In this document: positions 8,249 to 14,592 of the stretch, in pieces
Numbering within the stretch: position 1 is the stretch's first letter
How the letters are laid out: every line of letters begins with the position of its first letter
Source: CAZJBP01 sp964544115
GTDB lineage: Bacteria > Verrucomicrobiota > Kiritimatiellia > UBA8416 > JADHWI01
Length of the DNA: 17,358 nucleotides
NCBI GenBank assembly: GCA_964544115.1
Contig: CAZJBP010000077.1
Location: 1-17,358, forward strand
Reading direction: 5' to 3'
Program-made: the position numbers and the translations under genes
The notes under the pieces: model-generated
What the model saw: the letters and a program-made list of their open reading frames with translations, nothing else
Database searches by the model: none
Told to the model about the DNA's origin: nothing

Positions 8249-8662
8249 ATGTCGATAGTCCGATTCAGTGTATCGCTCGACAAGGATCTGGTGGCCGAGT
8301 TCGACCGGTTGATCAAGGCCGAGCGCTGTCCGACCAGGTCAAAGGCCGTGGGAGACTTGATCCGCGCCGACTTGGTGCAGACGGAATGGCAAGCGGGTGC
8401 GGAAGTCGTCGGTGCCATCGTGCTGGTCTACGACCACCACAAACGCGACATCCTGCAGCGACTTACCGACGTCCAGCATGACTGCCACGACGCGATCATC
8501 TCCACGCAGCACATTCACCTGGATCACGACAACTGCCTGGAGATTGTCGCCGTCCGCGGCAAGCCCTCGGAGATCGAGGGCATCCTCAAGCGGTTGAAGG
8601 CCGTCAAGGGCCTCAAGCACGTCTCCCTCGCTGCCGGAACGACAGGTCAGCGTCTTTCGTGA
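8249..8662 (+). CDS. nikR: Nickel-responsive transcriptional regulator NikR
   Basis: This 137-residue protein is a full-length NikR (E. coli NikR has 133). Residues 1-45 form the ribbon-helix-helix DNA-binding domain (VRFSVSLDKDLVAEFDRLI, then SKAVGDLIRADL). The C-terminal ACT-like domain keeps the square-planar nickel site: H77, H88, H90 and C96, in QH, STQHIHLDH and CLE, aligned with H76, H87, H89 and C95 of E. coli. It should therefore bind Ni(II) and repress nickel uptake genes when nickel is sufficient. ATG at 8249 follows AGGG with a short spacer. The gene is convergent with the ABC-3 metal transporter operon, which suggests that operon as its target. Confidence 0.95.
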   Translation: MSIVRFSVSLDKDLVAEFDRLIKAERCPTRSKAVGDLIRADLVQTEWQAGAEVVGAIVLVYDHHKRDILQRLTDVQHDCHDAIISTQHIHLDHDNCLEIVAVRGKPSEIEGILKRLKAVKGLKHVSLAAGTTGQRLS

Positions 8663-8760
8663 CCGCTGCGTCGCGCTTCAGTACAAGTGCGGTTGCCCTG
8701 GTTTCGGAATCCTGGTTGCCCTGCTGACTTCCAGTGCTGGTATCAGAACCCTCCTTTCGC
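8663..8760. other. Convergent intergenic gap between nikR and the permease gene
   Basis: This 98-bp gap between two converging genes holds a 10-bp direct repeat GGTTGCCCTG at 8691-8700 and 8714-8723, and a small palindrome CCAGTGCTGG at 8731-8740. Neither is followed by a T-run, so no terminator can be called. Confidence 0.4.
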
Positions 8761-9606
8761 TCATTCACGCCCCCACGACTCGAGAGTTGAGCGTACCAAA
8801 TGCCGGATGACAGCGACCAGGCCGAGTAACAACAACAGCGAACATGCGGTTACGCAAATAGTCTGGTTGGTCGGCAAGTCGGCGGCGAAAGAGACCGCGA
8901 GGCCCACCAAGGTGATCAGCGCGGCGAACGTGGCGGCGAGGACCAGAACCCGGCCCAGCCGCCGGGTCAGCAGGAGCGCGGCGGTGGACGGCACGACGAG
9001 ATAGCAGAAGACCAGCAGCGCGCCGGCCGTTTTGGATGCCGCCGCGACCACCACGCCCAGCAACAGAAAGAACAGCAACTCCCACCGGGCCGGGCACACG
9101 CGCAGGACGGTCGCGGCTTCGCGGTCCAGGAAGGCGCACAGCATGGGGCGCAGAAACCCCAGAAGGCAGGCTGCCGACGGAACCAGGATGGCGCACAGGA
9201 CGAGGAAATCGCCCCGCGAGGTCAAGATGAGGTCGCCGTGGAGCAGCGCCTTGACCTCGTGCAGCCCCAGGCCGCTCCGCGACACCAGCAGAACGCTGAG
9301 GCTTGACGCGGCGACGAACAGCACGCCCAGCAGCGCGTCGCGCGGGATGCGCCGGCTTTCGAACGGGATGGCCAGAATGGTCACGGCGGCCAGCGTCAGG
9401 ACCAGCGCCCCCGCGAGCGGGGGCAGTCCCACCATTAGCGAGCCGGCGATGCCGCAGGCGGCGATCTCGGAAAGTGCGATGCCGATGAAAACCACCCGCT
9501 TGAGAATCACGAAGACCCCCAGCAAGGCGCACGTCATACCCACGAGCAGGCCCGTGGCAACGGCGTAGGGGAACGAGCGAACCAGCGTGGCGATGAGTTC
9601 AAGCAT
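8761..9606 (-). CDS. Metal ABC transporter permease (ABC-3 / ZnuB-like family)
   Basis: This 281-residue polytopic inner-membrane protein is almost entirely hydrophobic, with about eight predicted membrane segments. It is the ABC-3 permease type that imports zinc, manganese or iron with a cluster A-I binding protein. Family features include the N-terminal VATGLLVGMTCALLGVFVILKRVVFIGIALSEIAACGIAG block (about 16-55) and the VVPSTAALLLTRRLG segment in the second half. Its start overlaps the end of the ATPase gene by 8 bp, showing translational coupling. Specificity cannot be read from the permease; the neighbouring nikR raises nickel as a candidate. Confidence 0.93.
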   Translation of the reverse strand: MLELIATLVRSFPYAVATGLLVGMTCALLGVFVILKRVVFIGIALSEIAACGIAGSLMVGLPPLAGALVLTLAAVTILAIPFESRRIPRDALLGVLFVAASSLSVLLVSRSGLGLHEVKALLHGDLILTSRGDFLVLCAILVPSAACLLGFLRPMLCAFLDREAATVLRVCPARWELLFFLLLGVVVAAASKTAGALLVFCYLVVPSTAALLLTRRLGRVLVLAATFAALITLVGLAVSFAADLPTNQTICVTACSLLLLLGLVAVIRHLVRSTLESWGRE

Positions 9607-10315
9607 GGGAAGGTCCTCCCGCGCTGGACGTGGTGCTCAGAATCCGGCGCGCTTCCGGAATCGTGGCGACTCGCACGCGGCCATGGTGGACAACGCACAC
9701 CCGCTCCGCCAGCGCGCCGGCTTGATCCAAACCGTGATGGGCCAACAGGACTGTCTTGCCCTCCTCCCGCGCGAGGCGGGTGAGGTGGGCCAGCACGTCG
9801 CGTTCCGAGTCCTCGTCGAGTTCGGAGGTCGGCTCGTCGAACACGAACACATCCGCGCCGCTGACCAGCGCGCGTCCGAGCAGCGCCTTCTGTTTCATGC
9901 CGCCGGACAGTTCGCTGAAGGTCTTGTCCTGATGCGCCGCCAGACCGAATCGCTCCAGAACCGCGGACACCCGGCGTTTCTGATCCGCGGCGGGTCGTCG
10001 CCACCAACCCAATTCCGGGTAAAGACCCATCTCCACAATTTGGCGCGCACGGACCGGGTATAGCGGGTCGATCGCCTTCTGTTGGGGCACATAGCCGGCC
10101 GGCCGGCCGGCGAAAGGCGTGCGGATGGTGCCGCGTACCGGCGTCAGCAGGCCGAGAATGGCGCGGAGCAAGGTGGTCTTGCCCGCGCCATTCGGCCCCA
10201 CGAATGGCAGGAGCGTGCCGGGCTGTACTTCCAGGCACGCGTCATGCACGACTTCCTGCCGCCCGTAGGCAAGATGGACATGCTCGCAGACAATAACGGT
10301 GGATGGTGCATTCAT
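9599..10315 (-). CDS. Metal ABC transporter ATP-binding protein (ZnuC-like)
   Basis: This 238-residue ABC ATPase carries Walker A GPNGAGKTT (40-48), a Q-loop at about 78, the signature LSGGMKQ (136-142), Walker B VFVFDEP (156-162) with the catalytic glutamate E161, and the switch histidine in LLAHHGLDQ. It powers import through the overlapping permease gene. Length and wording (EMGLYPELGWWRRP) fit the zinc/manganese ABC-3 class. It lies 77 bp after the binding-protein gene, with a hairpin in that gap. The ribosome binding site (TAAGAG) is weak. Confidence 0.94.
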   Translation of the reverse strand: MNAPSTVIVCEHVHLAYGRQEVVHDACLEVQPGTLLPFVGPNGAGKTTLLRAILGLLTPVRGTIRTPFAGRPAGYVPQQKAIDPLYPVRARQIVEMGLYPELGWWRRPAADQKRRVSAVLERFGLAAHQDKTFSELSGGMKQKALLGRALVSGADVFVFDEPTSELDEDSERDVLAHLTRLAREEGKTVLLAHHGLDQAGALAERVCVVHHGRVRVATIPEARRILSTTSSAGGPSHA

Positions 10316-10348
10316 CTCTTAACCATTCGGTACGCGCCCCGTCTGGAA

Positions 10349-10375
10349 ATGGCTGGCCATCGCCGCGCCAGCCAT
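10349..10375. repeat. Intercistronic hairpin between binding-protein and ATPase genes
   Basis: ATGGCTGG (10349-10356) and CCAGCCAT (10368-10375) form a perfect 8-bp stem with an 11-base loop in the 77-bp gap. With no T-run it is more likely to stabilise the upstream message, or damp expression downstream, than to terminate. This function is inferred. Confidence 0.45.
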
Positions 10376-10392
10376 CCCTACGGTCACGGTGC

Positions 10393-11406
10393 TTACTTGC
10401 CGACCACTCGACTCACAATCAGGTCCATCAGCGCCAGGTAGTCCGTTGCCTCCGGCTGGCCGCCGACGGAGTTAGCGACCACAACCACGCGGGCACCTGT
10501 TTTTCCGGCGATCTGGTTGGCCGCCTTCGCGCTGTAGAACGGTTCCTGGAGGATGATTTTCACCCCTCCGGCCCTGGCGGCCTCCGCCACCTCGGCGAGA
10601 TGCACCGCGGTCGGCGGCACGCCGGGTTTGGGCTCCAATTCCTCCGCCACTTCGAGACCGAAACAATGGGCCAGATACACCCAACTCCGGTGGTAAGTCA
10701 CGATCCTCTGCCCGCGTAGCGGCAGCATGGCCGCCACCCAGCCCCCCGCCTTTCCCTTGTTGGTGGGATCGCCCAGGAAGGCGGCAATCGAGCCGTCCTG
10801 CGTCTTCGCCCACAGCGCGTCCGCGCCGACGGACTGCACGAGACCGGCACCGAACATCCGCTCATCCAGCGTTTTCTGGAAGGCGGCGGAGTTCTCGCGA
10901 TAGAACGCGGCGTTGGCCGGATCGAGCAGGGCCAGCCGTTCCGCGATGGCGCCGGCGATGCGTCGCCCGTTCAGCGGATCGAGCCAATAGTGCGGGTTTC
11001 CAGACGGATGCACGTCACCCATGGCACGGGTGATCGCGGTCTGCGGCACATCCAGCACGAGTGCGCTTTCTGACGCGTCCAGGTGTCCCTTGGAGCCGAC
11101 CCGGATGCGCGTGTTGCGTGAACCGTCCAAAATGGGCGGTTCCCAGCCGATCTCCAGTTCCAGGCCGATGCGAATCCACAGGTCCGCGTCGCGGGCCTGC
11201 AGGATAACGCTCGGCTTGGCCGTCAGCATGTGCGGGTCTTCTTTGCCGGTGCAAATCCCGTGCACCTCGGCCTTCTCGCCCGCCACCGCCCTGGCAAGAG
11301 ACGCCAGGTCGGATGTTGTCGTCACAATCTTGAGTCTGTCGGCCCGGGCTTCGCCACCCAGACACAGGGCCATCATGGCCGCCATCAGAATTCCGCTATA
11401 TTTCAT
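10393..11406 (-). CDS. Metal ABC transporter substrate-binding protein (ZnuA/cluster A-I type)
   Basis: This 337-residue protein has a signal peptide (MKYSGILMAAMMALCLGGEARA, cleavage near residue 22) and is periplasmic. The start of the mature part, LKIVTTTSDLASLARAVAG, is typical of cluster A-I metal-binding proteins. Likely metal ligands are H59 (KEDPHM), H139 (GNPHYWLDP) and H239 (TYHRSW), with an acidic residue in the C-terminal lobe (E288 in QEPFY is a candidate). It lacks the histidine-rich loop common in ZnuA proteins, and about 181-225 looks like an insertion relative to short homologues. AGGAGA precedes the ATG. Zinc or manganese would be the default call; nickel is suggested only by context. 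Confidence 0.92.
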   Translation of the reverse strand: MKYSGILMAAMMALCLGGEARADRLKIVTTTSDLASLARAVAGEKAEVHGICTGKEDPHMLTAKPSVILQARDADLWIRIGLELEIGWEPPILDGSRNTRIRVGSKGHLDASESALVLDVPQTAITRAMGDVHPSGNPHYWLDPLNGRRIAGAIAERLALLDPANAAFYRENSAAFQKTLDERMFGAGLVQSVGADALWAKTQDGSIAAFLGDPTNKGKAGGWVAAMLPLRGQRIVTYHRSWVYLAHCFGLEVAEELEPKPGVPPTAVHLAEVAEAARAGGVKIILQEPFYSAKAANQIAGKTGARVVVVANSVGGQPEATDYLALMDLIVSRVVGK

Positions 11407-11451
11407 CTCAGTCTCTCCTGAAACCTGAACCCCGACACCTGGAACCTGCTC
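11407..11451. other. Short spacer with degenerate ACCTGAA repeats
   Basis: The spacer between the barrel gene and the binding-protein gene contains irregular copies of CCTGAA/CCTGGAA (11417-11449), low in complexity compared with its surroundings. It also contains the AGGAGA ribosome binding site of the binding-protein gene. No hairpin or terminator is seen. Confidence 0.4.
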
Positions 11452-12741
11452 CTAGAACTTGTGCGCGCCGTGGGCGCCGAGGGAGATCATCCATTGAACG
11501 TAAACCTCCGTCACATCCTCGCGGCCTTCCGCGGTCTCGTAGGAGCCCTGGTTGGTCTGCAGGCGCAGCCGCGAAAACTCGGACGGCGTGAAGTCGAGCA
11601 TCACGCCGGCTCGGTCGCTTGACCCAAAACTCTCGGTCGTGCCGTCCGGCAATTCCGATTCGTTCGTCAGCCCGACCTGGTCCCATCGCACACCCGCGCG
11701 CCACCGCGGCAGGAAGCCATGGACGGCTTGGACGTAGTAGCCGTCCTGATCGTCCACGCGGCTGTTGCCGACGAACTGAGGGGCCAGATCGTGCGCAACC
11801 AAGTCCAGGTCTCTCTGGCGGCTGAAGTACTCGGCCTGTGCAATGAAGTCGCCCTGTCCGTGCGGTTTTGGGGCGTTGTACTTGTATACCCCATCGCCGC
11901 CCCAGAACGTGCTGTCGCCGTCCAGCCAATGGTCGGCCGTGCCGTCCTCGTCCCCGTCGTGCTCCTCTTGGTGCTTGCCGGTGGCCGCGAACGCGCCGAA
12001 CTGCAGGGCGTGGCTACCGGGCAGGTTAGGGCCCATCTTCAGCCAGCCGACACCCGTGCGCGGGCCGTCATGGGTCGGCAGAGGCTCTTCGCCAATGTAG
12101 TTGAACGTCTGCTCGCTTTCCCCGTCCCCTTGGAATGCCTCGATGCCCGCCAACAGATAGAACGGCGTAGGCGCGAGCCACGAGAGTTGGAGTCCCTTGT
12201 CGTTCAACCCGTGATCGCCGAGGGTGAGTTTATAGATCAGCGGCTGATCCGCGAAGTCCCACTGGTGCGCGTGCTGGGCGTTGATATAGCCGAAGTCGCT
12301 ATAGAACTTGCCGCCGCGGAGTTTCAGGCCCCTGGGCAGACAGGTGGTCTCGATTTCGGCCGTCTCCATTTCCGCGCCTTCCAAGTCAATCGCCGCGATG
12401 GCCGAGCCCTTGAAGTACGGGTCCACGTCCGCCGAAAACTGCAACTCCAGATGCCGAAGGTTGAAGCCCTCGTCGGGGCCGTGGTGGTGTTCCTCTTCGC
12501 CGGCCCCGTGGGCATGGCCAAACCCGGCCAGTTCCTCCATGACATGGCTGATCCCTTCCTCGGAATCGTCGTAGTGATAGAACATGTCCAGAATCGCCGA
12601 AATGTCGGGATTGAAGGACTGAAGACCGCGTTGAAGTCCTGAGGGACTTGCCTCTTGCGAGGGTGTTTGTGCTACGGCAAGCTGTGCCGCCAGGCAGGCC
12701 GCGACGAGCGGCAGAGCGCGAAACGCGCCAGTAAGTCGCAT
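11452..12741 (-). CDS. Outer-membrane beta-barrel (porin-like) protein with histidine-rich segment, metal-linked
   Basis: This 429-residue protein has a clear signal peptide (cleavage near AVAQ, residue 25) and ends in phenylalanine (HGAHKF), as expected of BAM-assembled outer-membrane barrels. Alternating patterns such as LRHLELQFSADVDPYF and GVRWDQVGLT suit beta strands. A metal-binding-looking region at 75-88 (GHAHGAGEEEHHHG) and further histidines (NAQHAHQW, about 154-161) suggest capture of a divalent metal. I cannot name the family with certainty. It lies between a DUF2946 gene and the metal-binding-protein gene on the same strand, so an outer-membrane entry or binding role for the same metal is likely. 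AGGAAAAA precedes the ATG. Confidence 0.75.
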   Translation of the reverse strand: MRLTGAFRALPLVAACLAAQLAVAQTPSQEASPSGLQRGLQSFNPDISAILDMFYHYDDSEEGISHVMEELAGFGHAHGAGEEEHHHGPDEGFNLRHLELQFSADVDPYFKGSAIAAIDLEGAEMETAEIETTCLPRGLKLRGGKFYSDFGYINAQHAHQWDFADQPLIYKLTLGDHGLNDKGLQLSWLAPTPFYLLAGIEAFQGDGESEQTFNYIGEEPLPTHDGPRTGVGWLKMGPNLPGSHALQFGAFAATGKHQEEHDGDEDGTADHWLDGDSTFWGGDGVYKYNAPKPHGQGDFIAQAEYFSRQRDLDLVAHDLAPQFVGNSRVDDQDGYYVQAVHGFLPRWRAGVRWDQVGLTNESELPDGTTESFGSSDRAGVMLDFTPSEFSRLRLQTNQGSYETAEGREDVTEVYVQWMISLGAHGAHKF

Positions 12742-12763
12742 GAGATTTTTCCTGTATGGGGTT

Positions 12764-12834
12764 GAGTCGTTTCATCGCGCAGGCGCCACCAGCACTGCGC
12801 GCAGGGAACCGCTGCGGTTCGGGACAAACGACTC
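12764..12834. promoter_or_regulatory. Structured leader before the barrel gene
   Basis: GAGTCGTTT (12764-12772) and AAACGACTC (12826-12834) are a perfect 9-bp inverted repeat. They enclose a second perfect hairpin GAACCGC-T-GCGGTTC at 12806-12820. The outer arm overlaps the DUF2946 stop codon. The fold would lie just upstream of the barrel gene's ribosome binding site in the mRNA. It could be an attenuator or processing signal; no known riboswitch class was recognised. Confidence 0.4.
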
Positions 12835-13240
12835 AGGCGGGCGGGCCGCAGGAGAAAGGAAGAATGCAAGCCGTGCGAACGGTTGGAGCACGGAAACGAA
12901 GCAAGGCGCGTTCTATGACGATGTCGGTCACCAAGGGCATACCCGCCGTAACCGAAACGCTCATGGGGGTTTGTGCGAGTTGGCAGATTGGGCAGTGGCC
13001 GACATCGTGCGGAGCCGGCTGGTTATCGCGGTTGTGGGTGTCGGCGGAACAGGGTTTATCCGTGTCGGCGTCACGCTGCGCGAGCGGATTGCAGTTCGAG
13101 AAAGGCAACCCGGGGTCCCGCTCGGAGCTTGCAGAGTGCTGCGACGGCACGCCTCCGCAGCTCATCCTGTGCATGGCGGGATACACCATCACGCCGAACA
13201 GGAAGACAGTCAGAAGGAGTGCGTTGCTCAGCCTTTTCAT
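12833..13240 (-). CDS. Small secreted or membrane-anchored Cys/His protein, DUF2946-like
   Basis: This 135-residue protein begins with a basic then hydrophobic segment (MKRLSNALLLTVFLFGVMVYPA) acting as a signal peptide or anchor. It is rich in cysteine and histidine, including HCPICQLAQ (about residues 83-91) and a C-terminal CGPPA, a pattern seen in DUF2946 proteins, which are often near metal transport genes. Function is unknown; a periplasmic metal-binding accessory role is inferred. An earlier in-frame ATG at 13270 is possible, but 13240 gives a proper signal peptide. Neither has a good ribosome binding site. It is the first gene of the metal-uptake operon. Confidence 0.65.
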   Translation of the reverse strand: MKRLSNALLLTVFLFGVMVYPAMHRMSCGGVPSQHSASSERDPGLPFSNCNPLAQRDADTDKPCSADTHNRDNQPAPHDVGHCPICQLAQTPMSVSVTAGMPLVTDIVIERALLRFRAPTVRTACILPFSCGPPA

Positions 13241-13244
13241 TTCA

Positions 13245-13272
13245 GTATGCGCGCGGGAAATGTGCCGCATGC
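13245..13272. promoter_or_regulatory. Candidate NikR operator
   Basis: GTATGC (13245-13250) and GCATGC (13267-13272) are separated by exactly 16 bases. E. coli NikR binds GTATGA-N16-TCATAC; 9 of the 12 fixed positions match here, and the two half-sites are inverted with one mismatch. It lies immediately upstream of the start of the metal-uptake operon. Binding is inferred. Confidence 0.4.
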
Positions 13273-13373
13273 CCTCTGCAATTGCAAGTGCATTTGGACA
13301 TGCATTTGGACATGAGGACGTCGCGGCAGAGGGCTCACGCAAGGCATTCCCAAATCGGGCAATTGCAGGTGCT
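13271..13373. repeat. Nested repeats upstream of the metal-uptake operon
   Basis: The region contains a 9-bp inverted repeat GCCCTCTGC (13271-13279) / GCAGAGGGC (13326-13334), a tandem duplication of TGCATTTGGACA (13289-13300 and 13301-13312), and two copies of the palindrome GCAATTGC followed by A and RGTGC (13278-13292 and 13359-13373). These may be binding sites for a second metal regulator or part of a folded leader. No clear promoter was found. Confidence 0.45.
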
Positions 13374-13436
13374 CGTACTCCCTGAACCCTGCTTGCTCCA
13401 GACTGTTCTTAACGCAGTTTTCAGATGACGGACGCC

Positions 13437-13556
13437 GTCGTTCCCGGCGATGCGGATCGTGCCTGAGTCGGGACGAGCGAGGCCCGTAAGCATGTTGATC
13501 GTAATCGTCTTAACCGCGCCGTTTGGTCCGAGGAAACCGAGTATCTCGCCGACTCC
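13437..13556 (-). pseudogene. Fragment of an ABC transporter ATPase with broken Walker A
   Basis: Minus-strand translation of this stretch reads GVGEILGFLGPNGAVKTITI and then NMLTGLARPDSGTIRIAGND, unmistakably the N-terminal part of a DrrA/CcmA-type ABC ATPase. The Walker A motif is GPNGAVKTI instead of GPNGAGKTT, so the essential glycine and threonine are lost. After GND the similarity ends, and the frame reaches a stop 99 bases later without a signature motif or Walker B. Upstream there is no start or matching N-terminus before the MBL gene. It is a remnant of a gene lost between the metal operon and the MBL hydrolase gene, unrelated to the intact ATPase at 9599-10315. Confidence 0.75.
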
Positions 13557-13600
13557 TGAGTGTAAGTCTGAACCTGAGAATAGCCAACAGGTTGTGCATG

Positions 13601-14437
13601 TCAGAACTCAATCCACTTGCCGACGCTACAGGGGTGGCACCGGTCGCCGAGGGCTGCCATTAACTGCGCCGTCGCAGTTGCCCCGGTGCAGTGGCAAGGC
13701 CATATGCCATCGATGCCCAGTTGACTCAACGATTCAATGGTACGCGACACTCGTTCATCTGACGCGGACCCCAGGTGCATCCCGCCCACAATGGCCCGGA
13801 TCGGCTTCCTCCCGATCTGCTGCTGGATGTGGTTAAGCGTGTTCACCACTCCTGAATGTGCGCAACCCAGCAGCACGACAACCCCGCCCGGGGTCTCAAT
13901 CCACATGGCTTGGTCGTCCTCGATGGGATCCGGCACGGTCCCGTCCGCATCGAGAAAGAAAGGGCCGCCCGTGTCCTCGAAGCCGCTTCTGCGGGGAATC
14001 GGACCCGTCACGAACATGCCGGAAGCGACTTCTGTCGGTCCCCGGGTCCATGTGATCGAAGTCCGCCGTTCCTCAACGGCCCCGCGGACATGCGCAGGCA
14101 TGCCGATCTCACGGGAAATGCCCTCGCGACGGCCAAAACGGGTCGCAAGGGCAGACGGATGCAGAAACATCCGGACGTGGGGCATCTCACTCAGCGCATG
14201 GTGCAAACCGCCAGTGTGGTCATAGTGGCCATGGCTGAGAACGATGGCATCGACGCACTCCATGTCCAACCCCAACGCTTCGGCATTGTGAGGCAGAGCC
14301 AACCCCTGGCCGGTGTCGAAGAGCACGCAGGTCTCAGGGGTCTCAATCCAGAGGCTGAGTCCGTGTTCGCCGAGCAGGCCCATGCCCTGGGCCATATTCT
14401 CGGCCAAGACGGTGATTGTGACCCCCGCGCTCTTCAT
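13601..14437 (-). CDS. MBL-fold metallohydrolase (COG1237-like)
   Basis: This 278-residue metallo-beta-lactamase-fold enzyme has the metal motif SHGHYDHTGG (H69, H71, D73, H74), a downstream H194 in GCAHSGVVN, H221 in GGMHL and H249 in PCHCTG. These spaced blocks fit the COG1237 group, annotated in part as 7,8-dihydropterin-6-methyl-4-aminobenzene-ribosyl phosphate synthase-like; the real substrate here is unknown. No signal peptide is present. The ATG at 14437 is chosen because GAGAAG lies upstream and the codon overlaps the stop of the 52-residue gene as ATGA; an in-frame start 48 bases earlier would lie inside that gene. It is the last gene of the run. Confidence 0.9.
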   Translation of the reverse strand: MKSAGVTITVLAENMAQGMGLLGEHGLSLWIETPETCVLFDTGQGLALPHNAEALGLDMECVDAIVLSHGHYDHTGGLHHALSEMPHVRMFLHPSALATRFGRREGISREIGMPAHVRGAVEERRTSITWTRGPTEVASGMFVTGPIPRRSGFEDTGGPFFLDADGTVPDPIEDDQAMWIETPGGVVVLLGCAHSGVVNTLNHIQQQIGRKPIRAIVGGMHLGSASDERVSRTIESLSQLGIDGIWPCHCTGATATAQLMAALGDRCHPCSVGKWIEF

Positions 14438-14592
14438 GGCGTCTTCTCGTGCCACCGGCGATAGGCCCGGCAGAAGGAACAACACCGTTCAACGGACGCC
14501 ATAAAGCGCGCCCATCCGCTCTTCGGCCAGCGCCGAGCGACTAAGCAGAGAGGGCATATCCTGCACAGCAGAGCAAGTATGCGTGTGATCAT
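14434..14592 (-). CDS. Small cysteine-rich protein, 52 residues, uncharacterised
   Basis: The protein has two cysteine groups: C10, C13 and C16 in LLCRICPLC, and C37, C38 and C41 in CCSFCRAY. Between them is a basic and aromatic stretch, and the C-terminus is basic (YRRWHEK). The pattern suggests a small metal- or Fe-S-binding protein; I do not recognise the family. It is very likely translated: AGGAGG precedes its ATG at proper spacing, its start overlaps the trmO stop as ATGA, and its stop overlaps the MBL start as ATGA. These features argue strongly against a chance frame. Confidence 0.75.
   Translation of the reverse strand: MITRILALLCRICPLCLVARRWPKSGWARFMASVERCCSFCRAYRRWHEKTP

Noticed and set aside
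7903..8418. Open frames crossing the spacer between the sugar cassette and nikR
   Set aside because: They run through palindromic repeats, have biased nonsense-like composition and lack ribosome binding sites.
8731..8740. CCAGTGCTGG palindrome as a bidirectional terminator between nikR and the permease gene
   Set aside because: The stem is only four pairs around a two-base loop, and no T-run follows.
12742..12832. Possible cobalamin riboswitch in the barrel gene leader
   Set aside because: Structured, but the conserved B12-box pattern is not present in either strand by eye.
13270..13342. Longer DUF2946 starts at 13270 or 13342
   Set aside because: They would place extra residues before the signal peptide; the 13342 version also translates through the tandem duplication. 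The 13270 ATG is not fully excluded.
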